64,000 nt of DNA from positions 17,241,264 to 17,305,263 of the forward strand of contig OZ038462.1 of assembly GCA_964036295.1 (NCBI GenBank). Reading direction: 5' to 3'. Origin of the DNA: Plumapathes pennacea (Eukaryota > Cnidaria > Anthozoa > Antipatharia > Myriopathidae). Positions within the stretch are counted from its first letter, which is position 1; every line of letters starts with the position of its first letter. Below the pieces are notes generated by a model. The model was not told where the DNA came from. It made no database searches and worked only from the letters and a program-made list of their open reading frames with translations. Positions 18,768-27,523 of the stretch are shown in pieces. Position numbers and translations under genes: made by a program.

Positions 18768-19970
18768 ATGGTGACACCTATCGTTGAGTTGTTCAGCAAT
18801 GCCCAATATGTGGGGATAAACAACACCCCACAAAAATTTACCAACCAACTACCCAAACCAGTGGATTTCACAGGCTGGGAAGTAGGTGTCCAAGAATTGA
18901 GCTTACCGACCACCTGGTTTCAACCACATCGAAAAATGAGTTGGTTAGTCACACGAGTGGGTATGGATGCGGGACAGAGCGATGTGAGCAAGCTTCGAAC
19001 AGCTGTTCACGGGTTTCAACAATTTCCTGAGTGGAACAAAATGAAATTAGGACCTTATACCAGATGGGTCACTCAACAGGCAAGTGACATGCGTGGGCGA
19101 CCTCTTGGCCACTTAATGATGATGGATTTGAAGCCAGGAGTCTATCTTACAGGGGAGGATGTGGCGTGGCAAATGATTCAACAGATCAATGATGCGTACG
19201 AGGACCTTCCTCAACAAAAACCTAGTTTAACGTTTAAAAAAGATGCACGCGGATTGGGTCGCATCGAGGAAACCACCCCCGATCAGACGATTATCATCCA
19301 AATCAATCGCAATCTGGAACAATGTCTTCAATTTGCTTCCCGAGATCCTACCAACATGTATTATGGGGGGACATGTCTTTGCGACCCATGGACGCGGCAT
19401 ATTAATCCTGAAGAAGGATATGGACATTTTCGACCGATCACAAACGCCTTTGTAGCCCGCCAAAAACAGCATCCAGATAGAGTAGGCGGTCTTTTGGGGG
19501 ATGTAGCATCTCGACCACCCTATGTTTTCAACATTGACCCGCTGGACCATTTTCATGCTGGCCCTTTAATGTTTGACCCTTTTGCCTCTAATTTAAACAT
19601 TACATTTGGAGAAGTGAGAGAAGACATACATCCACACACTAAAGATAGAACCGTTGAATTATACGATGCCCCAGAAGCAAAACGAGTTGGACAATGTTTT
19701 TATTTGCATGGTGATTTTATTCGATCACAGATAGTTAATAATACTGAGGATTCTTTATTGGCTGTGGTCAAGAACCCTGGTCTAGTACCAGAGGCGCCTA
19801 TACATCATTGGGAAGAAATGAATGTATCCTATAAAACTATGAAACCTGAAATACGGCAGGCTCTCACAGTGTGGTGGGTAGATGATCCCGGCCAACCACT
19901 AGCTTTGGGAGACACAGGTGTCAGCCGTGTACAATTACATTTTCGAAAAAGTATAAATAAACATGCGTAA
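18768..19970 (+). CDS. Virion-type protein paralogue 2, 400 aa
   Basis: The N terminus (ELFSNAQYVG, NNTPQKFTNQLPKPVDFTGW, EVGVQELSLPTTW) aligns with paralogues 1 and 3. The C terminus (VWWVDDPGQPL followed by VQLHFRKS) fits the same family ending. TATAAAA at 18723-18729 lies about 45 bp before ATG 18768. Near its 3' end TATAAATA at 19952-19959 probably drives the next gene. The frame is intact. Probably a beta-rich structural component made late; assembly partner unknown. Confidence 0.7.
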   Translation: MVTPIVELFSNAQYVGINNTPQKFTNQLPKPVDFTGWEVGVQELSLPTTWFQPHRKMSWLVTRVGMDAGQSDVSKLRTAVHGFQQFPEWNKMKLGPYTRWVTQQASDMRGRPLGHLMMMDLKPGVYLTGEDVAWQMIQQINDAYEDLPQQKPSLTFKKDARGLGRIEETTPDQTIIIQINRNLEQCLQFASRDPTNMYYGGTCLCDPWTRHINPEEGYGHFRPITNAFVARQKQHPDRVGGLLGDVASRPPYVFNIDPLDHFHAGPLMFDPFASNLNITFGEVREDIHPHTKDRTVELYDAPEAKRVGQCFYLHGDFIRSQIVNNTEDSLLAVVKNPGLVPEAPIHHWEEMNVSYKTMKPEIRQALTVWWVDDPGQPLALGDTGVSRVQLHFRKSINKHA

Positions 19971-19994
19971 ATAAAAAATGTCATTTTTCTCAGC

Positions 19995-21067
19995 ATGTCT
20001 GATGTCCTCTTTCTAGCCAGCAATGCGGCACACACGCTGTCCTTTACCAACACGCCGGGGAATTTTATTGCACCCTTTCCCCACCGTGTTACTTTTTACG
20101 AGGATGCAGAAGTGGCCCTCAAATCCCTGACGATTCCCAACTCGTTTATACCTCACAAAAAACATCAACGCTTGGAGTCTTGGACTCGCGCAAAGCGCAA
20201 TGGCTGCTGATGCGTCGCCCTCCCGTGAGCAACCGACCCATACCCCCCCGTCTAGACACTTTGGCCATTGAAGTCAAAGCAGAACCTCATGGCAAATGGT
20301 TAGGCAATCGAAAAGTGGTACTGTTCACCTTACCTCCAGGAGAGTACGAGGTGGCTGATGATGTGATAGATATGATTGTTAAAATCACTACGGATGCGTG
20401 TGGTGATTTTAGACCGCGATTTCTACGCTTATCGTCGGCAGCACACAAACATCGTGATTTTGCACATTATTGCATCCTTCACGATATGTCGAATCAATTC
20501 CTTCTCTTTGTCAACCCGTTTTTAGCCACGCTTTTAGGTGTAGGCATACGTGCCCCTGAATTGTCGGGCTATTATATTCATTTATCCTATGGGAAATTCC
20601 AATATTTGACCAAAGAAAAGGAAACCAGCGTGGGTATCACCTCTCCCCCCGGCGGACTGTTTCAGCCTCTGGATCAATTCATTCCCTTAGCCAATAATGG
20701 ACGCCCAACCAGTGCTAACCCTATTGATCCCATCATACGACGTCATAGTTTGGAATATTATGAAAATCAAAATAATGTGGTTCGTCACCAAATCTGCGTT
20801 TATTCTGATCTCATTCATAACATCAATGTTAACGGTAAAAAAGAACCTCTCCTCTTCATGGATGTCTTACCGTCTCCCACCCCCGACAAACCAGTCCACG
20901 AATATGTGGTCTATCACCCTCATTATGTCCCCATTAAAGCGGGTACGTTCCATCACTTTCACATCTGGTTCAAAGATGAAGACGGACATCCACTGGAATT
21001 TACTCCCAGCGACACTGCCATCACTTTCATGACATTACACATTCGACGAAAAAATATCTATAAATAA
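19995..21067 (+). pseudogene. Virion-type protein paralogue 3, one frameshift
   Basis: It starts at ATG 19995 with the family pattern FLASNAAHT, NTPGNFIAPFPHRVTF and SLTIPNSF. This frame stops at 20210, while a second frame opening at about 20180 continues the protein to 21067 and ends in the family-type IWFKDEDGHPLEF and beta strand. The change of frame lies around 20180-20210, in ordinary sequence without a long homopolymer. The stop TAA at 21065-21067 overlaps TATAAATA (21059-21066) of the next gene. A single indel, real or from assembly, explains the structure. Confidence 0.7.
21059..21066 (+). promoter_or_regulatory. TATA box overlapping a stop codon (one of several)
   Basis: TATAAATA encloses the stop of the gene before. 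The same arrangement is seen at 18723-18729, 21773-21780, 22273-22280, 25165-25172 (CATAAATA) and 25941-25947. Related boxes that do not overlap stops lie at 19952-19959 and 23115-23122. Each precedes a virion-block ATG by roughly 35-50 bp. Confidence 0.65.
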
Positions 21068-21069
21068 GA

Positions 21070-21318
21070 GTGTCACCTACCAATACATTAACAAACAAAA
21101 GCACCACGGTAGAAATCAGTTCAAAGTACAACCGCCTACAAGGTGTACCCCTCTACCCTCAAACTGTATTGGGGAAAAAGAGACGCCGTCAAGTGGGCTC
21201 TGGCACCATTCGCCCCTACCCCGTCCAAGAAAAACGCAAACAAGGTGGAGGACGTCGCAAACGCAGAACTCGTGTGCGTGTATCACGCGGTCGCCGCCCC
21301 CAAATCATCATGCAATAA
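21070..21318 (+). CDS. Small basic core-like protein, 82 codons, non-ATG start
   Basis: The frame is open from 21070 but has no early ATG, so it needs a leader exon, a non-AUG start (GTG 21070) or restoration of an indel. The C-terminal half is very rich in Arg/Lys with a QGGGRRKRRTRVRV stretch and resembles adenovirus-type condensing core proteins (mu/pX or VII) in composition. A second frame over the same stretch (21143-21328) is also open, so the reading frame is uncertain. It follows the TATA/stop overlap at 21059-21067. Confidence 0.45.
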   Translation: MSPTNTLTNKSTTVEISSKYNRLQGVPLYPQTVLGKKRRRQVGSGTIRPYPVQEKRKQGGGRRKRRTRVRVSRGRRPQIIMQ

Positions 21319-21341
21319 AAACAAATAAAAGTGAGAAACGG

Positions 21342-21596
21342 ATGAAAATACTAGTCATTATGCGTAAACGTAAGCAGCGTCGACAGCATTGCAAAAAACC
21401 TGCCCGTCGTAAACAGAGACGGGGTGCTGTTCGCAAGTACAAACGCCGAACAATTGATGATGTAGCCGAAGTCATGTCCATGTTTTTGAGCGGACCAAGT
21501 CCCACTTTTGCCACAGCAGGACGTCTATTGGCCAAACAAGCCTTTAAAGGTGTTGTTGACAACACCCCCCTACCCAAATATTTGAACAGCTTTTAA
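21342..21596 (+). CDS. Small basic virion-block protein, 84 aa
   Basis: ATG 21342 or, more likely, the internal ATG at 21360, after which the protein starts MRKRKQRRQ. The N-terminal 35 residues are Arg/Lys-rich and the C-terminal half is a mixed helix with a hydrophobic centre (VMSMFLSGPSPTF) ending PLPKYLNSF. It could be a DNA-packing or minor virion protein. No named family. The next ORF starts 2 nt after its stop. Confidence 0.6.
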   Translation: MKILVIMRKRKQRRQHCKKPARRKQRRGAVRKYKRRTIDDVAEVMSMFLSGPSPTFATAGRLLAKQAFKGVVDNTPLPKYLNSF

Positions 21597-21597
21597 C

Positions 21598-21777
21598 ATG
21601 TGTAAATGTAAACAACGCCGTCGAAAGCGTCGACAGCGTGGTGGCAATCCAATCACAGCTGCCGCTATCTGTAAAAAATTCCCTATTCGATGTGTCAAGG
21701 GTATGTTAAAAGTACAAAAAACAAACGTGAAAGTACGTAAAGCGATACTGTCGGCCATGGGGTTGCCAAGGATATAA
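21598..21777 (+). CDS. Very small basic protein, 59 aa, with QRGG site
   Basis: ATG 21598 follows the previous stop after one base. The product starts with a Cys/Arg/Lys-rich stretch and has RRQRGGNP at residues ~12-19, the same QRGG seen near the N termini of neighbouring virion-block proteins. The remainder is basic and moderately hydrophobic. The stop (21775-21777) lies in the TATAAATA box of the next gene. Likely a core or scaffold peptide matured by the element's protease. Confidence 0.6.
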   Translation: MCKCKQRRRKRRQRGGNPITAAAICKKFPIRCVKGMLKVQKTNVKVRKAILSAMGLPRI

Positions 21778-21815
21778 ATAAAAAGACAAAAAAGTAGAAA
21801 GACTTGTTCAACAAG

Positions 21816-22277
21816 ATGGCTAAAGGACAACAACGCAAGCGCAAGCAGCACAAACGTGCTCAGCGTGGTGGTATGAGCGATGTGGAAAAATGGTTTCGGG
21901 AAGTTGGCTCTGCCATTATCCCCGGTCTGGCTGTTGATTCCCAAGAACAAAGACGACAGCGCGGTCTCGATTACACCGGAACGCGAGACTTTTCCAAAGG
22001 TAAAAACAAGTATCGCTTGGCAGGCAAACTAGCCATAGGTGCTTCCACTGGTCCAGCAGGTCTCGCTGTGGCTCTGGGAACAAATGCTCCTGAAATTGGT
22101 TCGCGATTAGGAAAAAGAAAAAGGAAGAGAAAATATCATGGAAGCACTTGGCGCGTCCGGTCCTGGAAGGCCAAACCCATAGCGGACCTGTGGGGTGGTG
22201 GCTTTTTAGCCGGATCGAATTTTAGTCACCTTTCCAAACTTTGGAAGAAAAAAAAAAAGACGTTAATCTGTCTATAA
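21816..22277 (+). CDS. Basic virion-block protein, 153 aa, with QRGG site
   Basis: ATG 21816 is chosen over the TTG at 21804. TATAAATA lies at 21773-21780. The first ~18 residues are basic and are followed by AQRGGMSD, a likely protease processing site. The middle has a helical stretch (WFREVGSAIIPGLAV) and a Gly/Ala-rich hydrophobic patch (ASTGPAGLAVALG), and the end is basic (LGKRKRKRK). Its last codons run through an A11 homopolymer (22249-22259) and stop inside the next TATA box, so the true C terminus may differ if that run is miscounted. Possible core or membrane-interacting virion protein. Confidence 0.6.
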   Translation: MAKGQQRKRKQHKRAQRGGMSDVEKWFREVGSAIIPGLAVDSQEQRRQRGLDYTGTRDFSKGKNKYRLAGKLAIGASTGPAGLAVALGTNAPEIGSRLGKRKRKRKYHGSTWRVRSWKAKPIADLWGGGFLAGSNFSHLSKLWKKKKKTLICL

Positions 22278-22321
22278 ATATGAGGTACACGTTCTTTATT
22301 TTTACCATTTTAACCATCATC

Positions 22322-23106
22322 ATGCGATACATGTTCAAGTACAGTCACAATTTTGGGGCCTCGGCCTACCCCCAACAGCGTGGGGGTGGGTTTTGGGGGG
22401 ATCTGGCAGGAACTGCCGCCAAAGCCGCTGGACAACAACTTGAAAAACAAGCCAAACAATACGTGTCCAGTGGTCGTTTAGCAAAAGATTTAAAAAGTTT
22501 ATCCGAAGATGCTACTCCATCACCGTCCACGACCACGCCCATTGAACAGGCCGTTCAGCCCAAATCTACCCCAGCCGCCACCCCGCCCACGTTACCAGCT
22601 GCCCGCAAAACAACTGTACCCACTGCACCTCGCATGGCCCCCGCTGTACCAGCCCCTCCTCAAGCAGCTCCCACTTTGCCCATGATGACAGCTCCTACAC
22701 CTGTTACTACCCCTGCTTTACCAACACTTGCCCTAGGCACTGTACCTACAAGCACACCAGCAGGCACCCCCGTACCAGAAACCGCCACTGCTATTAAAAA
22801 AGAGGGTCCTTCGTGGATGCAATCAGGTAGAGGTCGCAAAAGGAAACGCACCAAAAAACAAAAAGGAGGTGTCAATTACAGACGGCCACCCCCTTTCTTG
22901 GGAAATTGGCAAAAGGAAAAGGCTATTTGAGCGGTGTCATTGGGAATAAAACCAGGGCCAGTGACTTTCTACAAGGGAAAAAACAGCGCGGAAAAGGAAC
23001 CTTTTCAAAATACAAGTTGACAGCCAAAGACTATGCAAAAATGGCAAGAATGGAAAAACAGATGAAAAAAGCAAGAGGATACAAAACAAATAATATCTGG
23101 TTGTAA
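22322..23106 (+). CDS. pVI-like virion protein with probable frameshift near 22906-22930
   Basis: ATG 22322 is preferred because the upstream ATG at 22280 lies inside the TATAAATA box (22273-22280). After PQQRGGGFWGDL comes an amphipathic helix (AGTAAKAAGQQLEKQAKQYV) and then a ~100-residue Pro/Thr/Ala linker and a basic GRGRKRKRTKKQKGG end. This order (GG cleavage site, amphipathic helix, disordered linker, basic tail) recalls adenovirus protein VI, the membrane-lytic cement protein, although the sequences are not alike enough to be sure. The frame stops at 22930, but an overlapping frame (22906-23106) without an early ATG continues with basic protein containing KKQRGKG, which suggests an indel near the C and T runs around 22890. 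Confidence 0.55.
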
Positions 23107-23149
23107 GAAAAATGTATAAATAGAATGTCATTACCCTCATTTGTTAATC

Positions 23150-24607
23150 ATGCCTAAACAGCGTGGAGGCAAGCGAGCCCCACCTCGCCGAAAAGCAGTC
23201 TCGGCTGCACCCGTTACTACTACATTCATGAATCCCGGACTCAATTTGTTCAGCGCTCCACCCATCAATGACACCTTGTACGCTTTTGAAAGAGAGGAAG
23301 TGCACCCTCTCAATGATTCCCTGAAGCCCCTTCACTTTCGCTTCAAAAGAGCACATTGGATTAATTTGCGGCGTTCTCCTCTGAGACTGCGGTTGGGCTT
23401 GGTGTCAGCAGATGGAAAGAAAATCGGCGAGGATTGGAGCACTCATCTCATTGGAGCAGTTCAAAATACTGCTCCTTCCTCCATTCCGCACATGGAATTA
23501 CAATTGAATGGAAAATCACTCGGAACTCCAACTCCCAAAGATTTTGGCTACAAAGAATGGTGGTACGCCTGGTTTTACATGAGCGAAGCAGACAAAAGAA
23601 GTTGGGGGGGTCAACAGGGCTACACCCCATTCATAGACTTGGACACTAATGACAGCGTGGCAGATGGTACCAGTTCAGCAGATGGCACATTAGAATTTAA
23701 ATATCGCTGGGAACAGTGGATGACCAAAAAGGGTGGTAGCAGTAAGGACAAAGTCAGATATTTAGGACCAAATGACTTTGTTATTCCTTTCAAGCAGATT
23801 CCCGAACTGGCCCGCATTGAATTCCTTCCACCCAATGTGGAGATAGACCTGAAAATTCACTTTCACAACAACAACTGGCCCCTGATGACCAACAAAGCAT
23901 GGCAAGGCAAACTAACGCCAGTCAATGATGACGAGAAAATCTACATTGAATTGCACAAAGCTGTCATGAACCCAGCCCACATTGCCCCCCTCGAAAGAGA
24001 ACTGACTCACCCTGGTGGCCGCAAAGCCACTTACGTGATCACACGACCGGAACTGAAAGACTACAACATCACAAATGGTGTGAAAAAATATCACATCCCC
24101 AACGCACGGGTGGGAGTGATGCCCAATTACGTGGTGCTCATGCTCCAGCCCCAAGTCAATTATGAAAAAACCGACACTGCTGATGACGATGCAGAAGGTG
24201 GCAATGGGCGAGAAGCAAACCCCTACACGTTTGGAAAACACAATCTGGTAAAAGTAGAAACCAATGGAGATGGTGGGTATGACATAATCGACTTGAAAGA
24301 AAACCCCAGCGAACCCTACCGCAGATTCATGAAAATGGATGAGAACACAGGAGATGGTATTTACATGCCTCAAGAAACATTTGACCAAAAATATCATTTC
24401 ATTATCTTCAACTTCACCCCCGCTGAGAGCCCAGCAGACCCGCAACTCTATAAACAACCCCACGGCACTCAATCCTTCACACTCTACTTTGACGGTCCAG
24501 GCGGAGTAGGTGCCCAAAAGAAACTCAAAGCCTTGCTGCTGTTCTTTGACACTTCATTGCTGAAACTGGACATGATGGGCTCCGTGGAATACCAAGAGCG
24601 TGTCTGA
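23150..24607 (+). CDS. mcp: Major capsid protein (double jelly-roll), 485 aa
   Basis: This builds the capsid hexamers. ATG 23150 is used because the track start upstream is TTG. The start MPKQRGGKR carries the QRGG motif. Next comes NLFSAPPINDTLYAFEREE, which matches the LDLFSVPP-type entry of Polinton capsid proteins annotated in invertebrates as F54H12.2-like. The rest is beta-rich with long loops and ends in a series of short strands, as expected for a double jelly-roll of 450-650 residues. TATAAATA at 23115-23122. The protease ATG is only 6 nt after its stop, so both may share an mRNA. The frame is intact. Confidence 0.88.
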   Translation: MPKQRGGKRAPPRRKAVSAAPVTTTFMNPGLNLFSAPPINDTLYAFEREEVHPLNDSLKPLHFRFKRAHWINLRRSPLRLRLGLVSADGKKIGEDWSTHLIGAVQNTAPSSIPHMELQLNGKSLGTPTPKDFGYKEWWYAWFYMSEADKRSWGGQQGYTPFIDLDTNDSVADGTSSADGTLEFKYRWEQWMTKKGGSSKDKVRYLGPNDFVIPFKQIPELARIEFLPPNVEIDLKIHFHNNNWPLMTNKAWQGKLTPVNDDEKIYIELHKAVMNPAHIAPLERELTHPGGRKATYVITRPELKDYNITNGVKKYHIPNARVGVMPNYVVLMLQPQVNYEKTDTADDDAEGGNGREANPYTFGKHNLVKVETNGDGGYDIIDLKENPSEPYRRFMKMDENTGDGIYMPQETFDQKYHFIIFNFTPAESPADPQLYKQPHGTQSFTLYFDGPGGVGAQKKLKALLLFFDTSLLKLDMMGSVEYQERV

Positions 24608-24612
24608 ACAAC

Positions 24613-25173
24613 ATGGATGTCGCTGCCCTCTGGACCGATCAAATCAACCAACTCTTATCCCAACACCCTCTCACACATCACCTGTTTCGAGGTGTGTTTG
24701 CCTGTGATCAACTCCCACCCCCTTTCCCCCTGGACGCACACGGTCACTTTCGACCCTGGCTGCTAGTGGTCAACACACACCCGTCATCCAAGTCAGGGGA
24801 ACATTGGATTCTCATGGGAGCGGACGACCCCAATCAATTGCACATCTTTGACAATTACGGACAAGATCTCCAGCAGTATCGCAACCCCTGGTTCAATCGT
24901 TTTCAAAAACACTTTTCCACTTCCCATCAAAATCAAATTCAATACCAGGGTATGAGCAACGCGTGCGGTTATTACTGCATCGTGGTGGCCGCCGAACGCG
25001 GTCTCAAAGGCCGCTACGATTTTCAATCTCTACCCTATCTCAAACCTTTCGCATTCGTCCAAAACGACCGTCACATGGCTCACTTGGCCAGCACCGATTT
25101 GGACCCCCAGGATGTTATTTCTGATATTAGTTTAGCCAAAGGACAAACCTGTACCTACAAAATGCATAAATAA
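24613..25173 (+). CDS. pro: Adenain-like cysteine protease (C5 family), 186 aa
   Basis: This maturation protease cleaves virion precursors. The catalytic set is visible in order: His64 in GEHWI, Asp80 (or Asn81) in FDNYG, Gln112 in YQGMSNACGYY and Cys118 in the same motif. The opening FRGVFACDQLP is typical of adenovirus and Polinton proteases. Length fits the family (about 190-210). No TATA box lies between it and the capsid gene, so it is probably translated from a shared or spliced transcript. Its likely substrates are the QRGG-bearing neighbours. The stop overlaps CATAAATA of the ATPase gene. Confidence 0.93.
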   Translation: MDVAALWTDQINQLLSQHPLTHHLFRGVFACDQLPPPFPLDAHGHFRPWLLVVNTHPSSKSGEHWILMGADDPNQLHIFDNYGQDLQQYRNPWFNRFQKHFSTSHQNQIQYQGMSNACGYYCIVVAAERGLKGRYDFQSLPYLKPFAFVQNDRHMAHLASTDLDPQDVISDISLAKGQTCTYKMHK

Positions 25174-25209
25174 AAATGTTCATTTTTTCTTTTCATTCCC
25201 AGTGTCATT

Positions 25210-25945
25210 ATGCCTAAACGACGCGCAACGTCACAGCTGACGTATCCCAAGACCATCAAAAAACATGCGCATGAACTCGACTTGCGTTTCAAACACCCGG
25301 CGCGCATTCTCGTTTCTGGACCTTCCAACAGTGGTAAGACCACTCTCATTACAGAGATTTTTAAACGGAGAAAAGAGTTTTTCCAATGCCCCGTCACCAA
25401 AATTGTGTTCCGCTACGGTTCTTGGCAACCCGCCTATGATTACTTGAAAAAAAATGGGCGTGGAATTTAAAGAGGGACTCCCCGAATCCATCGAAGAAGA
25501 CTTCCCCCAAAAGACGCCCAAGAACGAAGTGAGCATTCTGGTCCTAGACGATCAAATGGGGTCAGCCGTCAATGACGATACCATTCAACGTGTGTTCGTA
25601 GAAAAATCACATCATCAGGGTGTAACTACCATCATGACCTCCCAAAACCCCTATCACCAAGGAAAACACAATGTAGACATAGCTCGCAACGTGTCTGTAG
25701 CTATTTTCATCATTGAACTTCGCAACATGGACGTCATACGACGATTCTTACACAGCAGTTACACCGCAGAACAAGTACGTGAAATCATGAATTGGATTCG
25801 ACGCACCACACATCGTAAACCTTACTCGAACTTTACAATTGATTTCGCCATGGACACAGACGATGACTGTCGTCTTCGCATCAACTTAATCCCCAACAAA
25901 CAGCACGGGCCCACTCGACTCTTTTCCCCATCCTTAACTCTATAA
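25210..25945 (+). pseudogene. Packaging ATPase (A32/FtsK-HerA type), frame broken at A8
   Basis: Motor that pumps DNA into capsids. Walker A is GPSNSGKT (residues 37-44 of the first frame). Walker B is ILVLDD in the second frame, followed by a TSQNPYHQG sensor-like segment. The first frame stops at 25470 and the second opens before 25454. The switch coincides with a run of eight A at 25447-25454, so one missing or extra A explains it. Because other genes here, including a host cadherin, break at homopolymers too, an assembly error is as likely as decay. CATAAATA at 25165-25172 is the promoter. Confidence 0.85.
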
Positions 25946-25976
25946 ATGCCACTCCCCTTTTCTAAAAACATCAATC

Positions 25977-26324
25977 ATGGCTACCCCGCGACGTGGCCCT
26001 ACCCCCCTGATGCGAAAACACAAACATTTTTTATGCAACCTTGAACACGACCCCAGCCTCCTGATACGTGCTGGTCCCCAACAGTTGCGTGCCGCCCAAG
26101 AAGTCCTGCAAAATATCAAAATGGGTACCCTCCCCATACCTCCCAAGCTCATAAAAGGCGTGAAGCGACAAACATTGGGACATGCTCTGGAAACCGCCTG
26201 TAACCACAGAACACAACGCTGTAGACTCCAGTCTCTCTTCCGAGGCAACAAACAAACAGGAGGATTTCCATTACACGTAGTCTTACGCTGGGGTATTCGA
26301 AAAGTAGTCAAACACGCTTTTTAA
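25977..26324 (+). CDS. Conserved small Polinton-type protein, 115 aa
   Basis: ATG 25977 follows TATAAAT at 25941-25947, which itself contains the ATPase stop. The helical protein contains LIRAGPQQLRAAQEVLQNIKMG, basic segments and NKQTGGFPLHVVL near the end. This pattern (residues after a Leu-Arg repeat, then N-hydrophobic-x-G, ending in GGF) resembles a ~110-residue helical protein common in invertebrate Polintons whose role is not established. Basic composition suggests nucleic-acid binding. The next gene begins 3 nt after its stop. Confidence 0.6.
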   Translation: MATPRRGPTPLMRKHKHFLCNLEHDPSLLIRAGPQQLRAAQEVLQNIKMGTLPIPPKLIKGVKRQTLGHALETACNHRTQRCRLQSLFRGNKQTGGFPLHVVLRWGIRKVVKHAF

Positions 26325-26327
26325 AAA

Positions 26328-26780
26328 ATGACCGAAACCATTGTGATCCCCTCTTCCCAAAAAAGGAAACGATATGACTCTCCCGAATGGAGCGCTCCCA
26401 TGAGCATGACCCCCGATCAATGCCACTACAACGCTCAAGCCACAAGCAAACGTCTCCAAGCTATCCTGGACAATCCAACCGCTTCACCATCTCAAAAACG
26501 GGACACCTTCATGCACGAACTGAAAAAATTCCAAGAGCATCAAGAACAGCAACCGGCTGCCTCCCAACCCCGTGTGGTCATGGCCGCAGCCCCGCCCAAG
26601 AAACCCTCTCCCAACACCCCAGCAGCCGCACGCAAACCCCGAAGCCGTCTTGCTCCCTCTCCTCTCCCCCTTACCCCAGTCGCTCAAAGAACACGAAGCA
26701 AACGACCACAGATAGGCAAAGGAATCCACTATGTATCTTTTAATAAAGATCCTCGCAAACGGCGAGTTTACATTCTGTAA
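26328..26780 (+). CDS. Pro/Ala-rich basic protein, 150 aa
   Basis: ATG 26328 lies 4 nt after the preceding stop, with no TATA between, so co-expression is likely. The first 75 residues are mixed helix with a nuclear-type KKRKR stretch, followed by a Pro/Ala/Arg-rich disordered region and a short basic end (DPRKRRVYIL). No family was recognised. It is the last gene of the rightward virion block and is followed by AATAAAA at ~26780. Possibly an accessory virion or packaging protein. Confidence 0.55.
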   Translation: MTETIVIPSSQKRKRYDSPEWSAPMSMTPDQCHYNAQATSKRLQAILDNPTASPSQKRDTFMHELKKFQEHQEQQPAASQPRVVMAAAPPKKPSPNTPAAARKPRSRLAPSPLPLTPVAQRTRSKRPQIGKGIHYVSFNKDPRKRRVYIL

Positions 26781-26812
26781 TAAAAAACGTTTTACAAAAA
26801 ACAATGTCTCTT

Positions 26813-27523
26813 TTACTGACTCTTTTCTGACAACTCTTTCACCACATCGCTCAAATGCTCATCAAAAAACATGTCCGACACTTTGTAGTCTAACATAAAT
26901 GCATCCACGCGGCGATTCAGGTTATGAAACAGTTCCCTTGAAGCGCCCCACATAGTAGGGAAATCCCGAAGTAGCGCAGCATCTTCAGAACCTTCGGGGG
27001 GAGGGTCAGGCACTTGGCGTGCAATCACATCATACATGGCTGCCAACGTGACGGGGGGTGGGTCGCAACGTGTTTCCCGCTGCCACATGCGAATCAAATC
27101 CGCTGGGGGCGCAATGGTTAAAATGCTCTTAGTGGTGGCAGCATCGAGATGGTGCTGTTCCATCACTCCATTCCACGACATACTGGCCAAATTCAGTTCG
27201 TTCAAAATCTGAAACGCATGCTCGCTCCAGACAGAACGCATGGATTGAGTGCATGCATCATGTAACCGCCAGGAAGAAGACCGACAGCCCAAACAGGCAC
27301 TGCGACAAAAACGAACAATAGTTGCTCGCATTTCTTCCAAAATGATCCCCCAAGAACAATGGGCCAGAGGTGGAATTGCACGGCTGCGAATAATTTGCTG
27401 GCGCAATGTGCGACGGCGATCCCGACTCTCACTCAACTCTAGTGACTTCTTTTTCGCATCCTCGTCCGCCGACGCCAGTCTTCGTAGACCTTGTTTGACT
27501 TTCTCTGCTTTTCTTTTTTCCAT
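26813..27523 (-). CDS. Unknown protein, 236 aa
   Basis: ATG at 27523, overlapping the end of the larger gene by 85 nt in another frame. The N terminus is a charged coiled coil, followed by a mixed alpha-helical body rich in Trp/Met with no recognised motif. Because the coiled-coil composition of the gene before also continues across the overlap, the two could be one protein split by an indel, but a good ATG here supports a separate gene. It is transcribed from promoter P3 with the rest of the minus block, or from its own start. Confidence 0.6.
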   Translation of the reverse strand: MEKRKAEKVKQGLRRLASADEDAKKKSLELSESRDRRRTLRQQIIRSRAIPPLAHCSWGIILEEMRATIVRFCRSACLGCRSSSWRLHDACTQSMRSVWSEHAFQILNELNLASMSWNGVMEQHHLDAATTKSILTIAPPADLIRMWQRETRCDPPPVTLAAMYDVIARQVPDPPPEGSEDAALLRDFPTMWGASRELFHNLNRRVDAFMLDYKVSDMFFDEHLSDVVKELSEKSQ

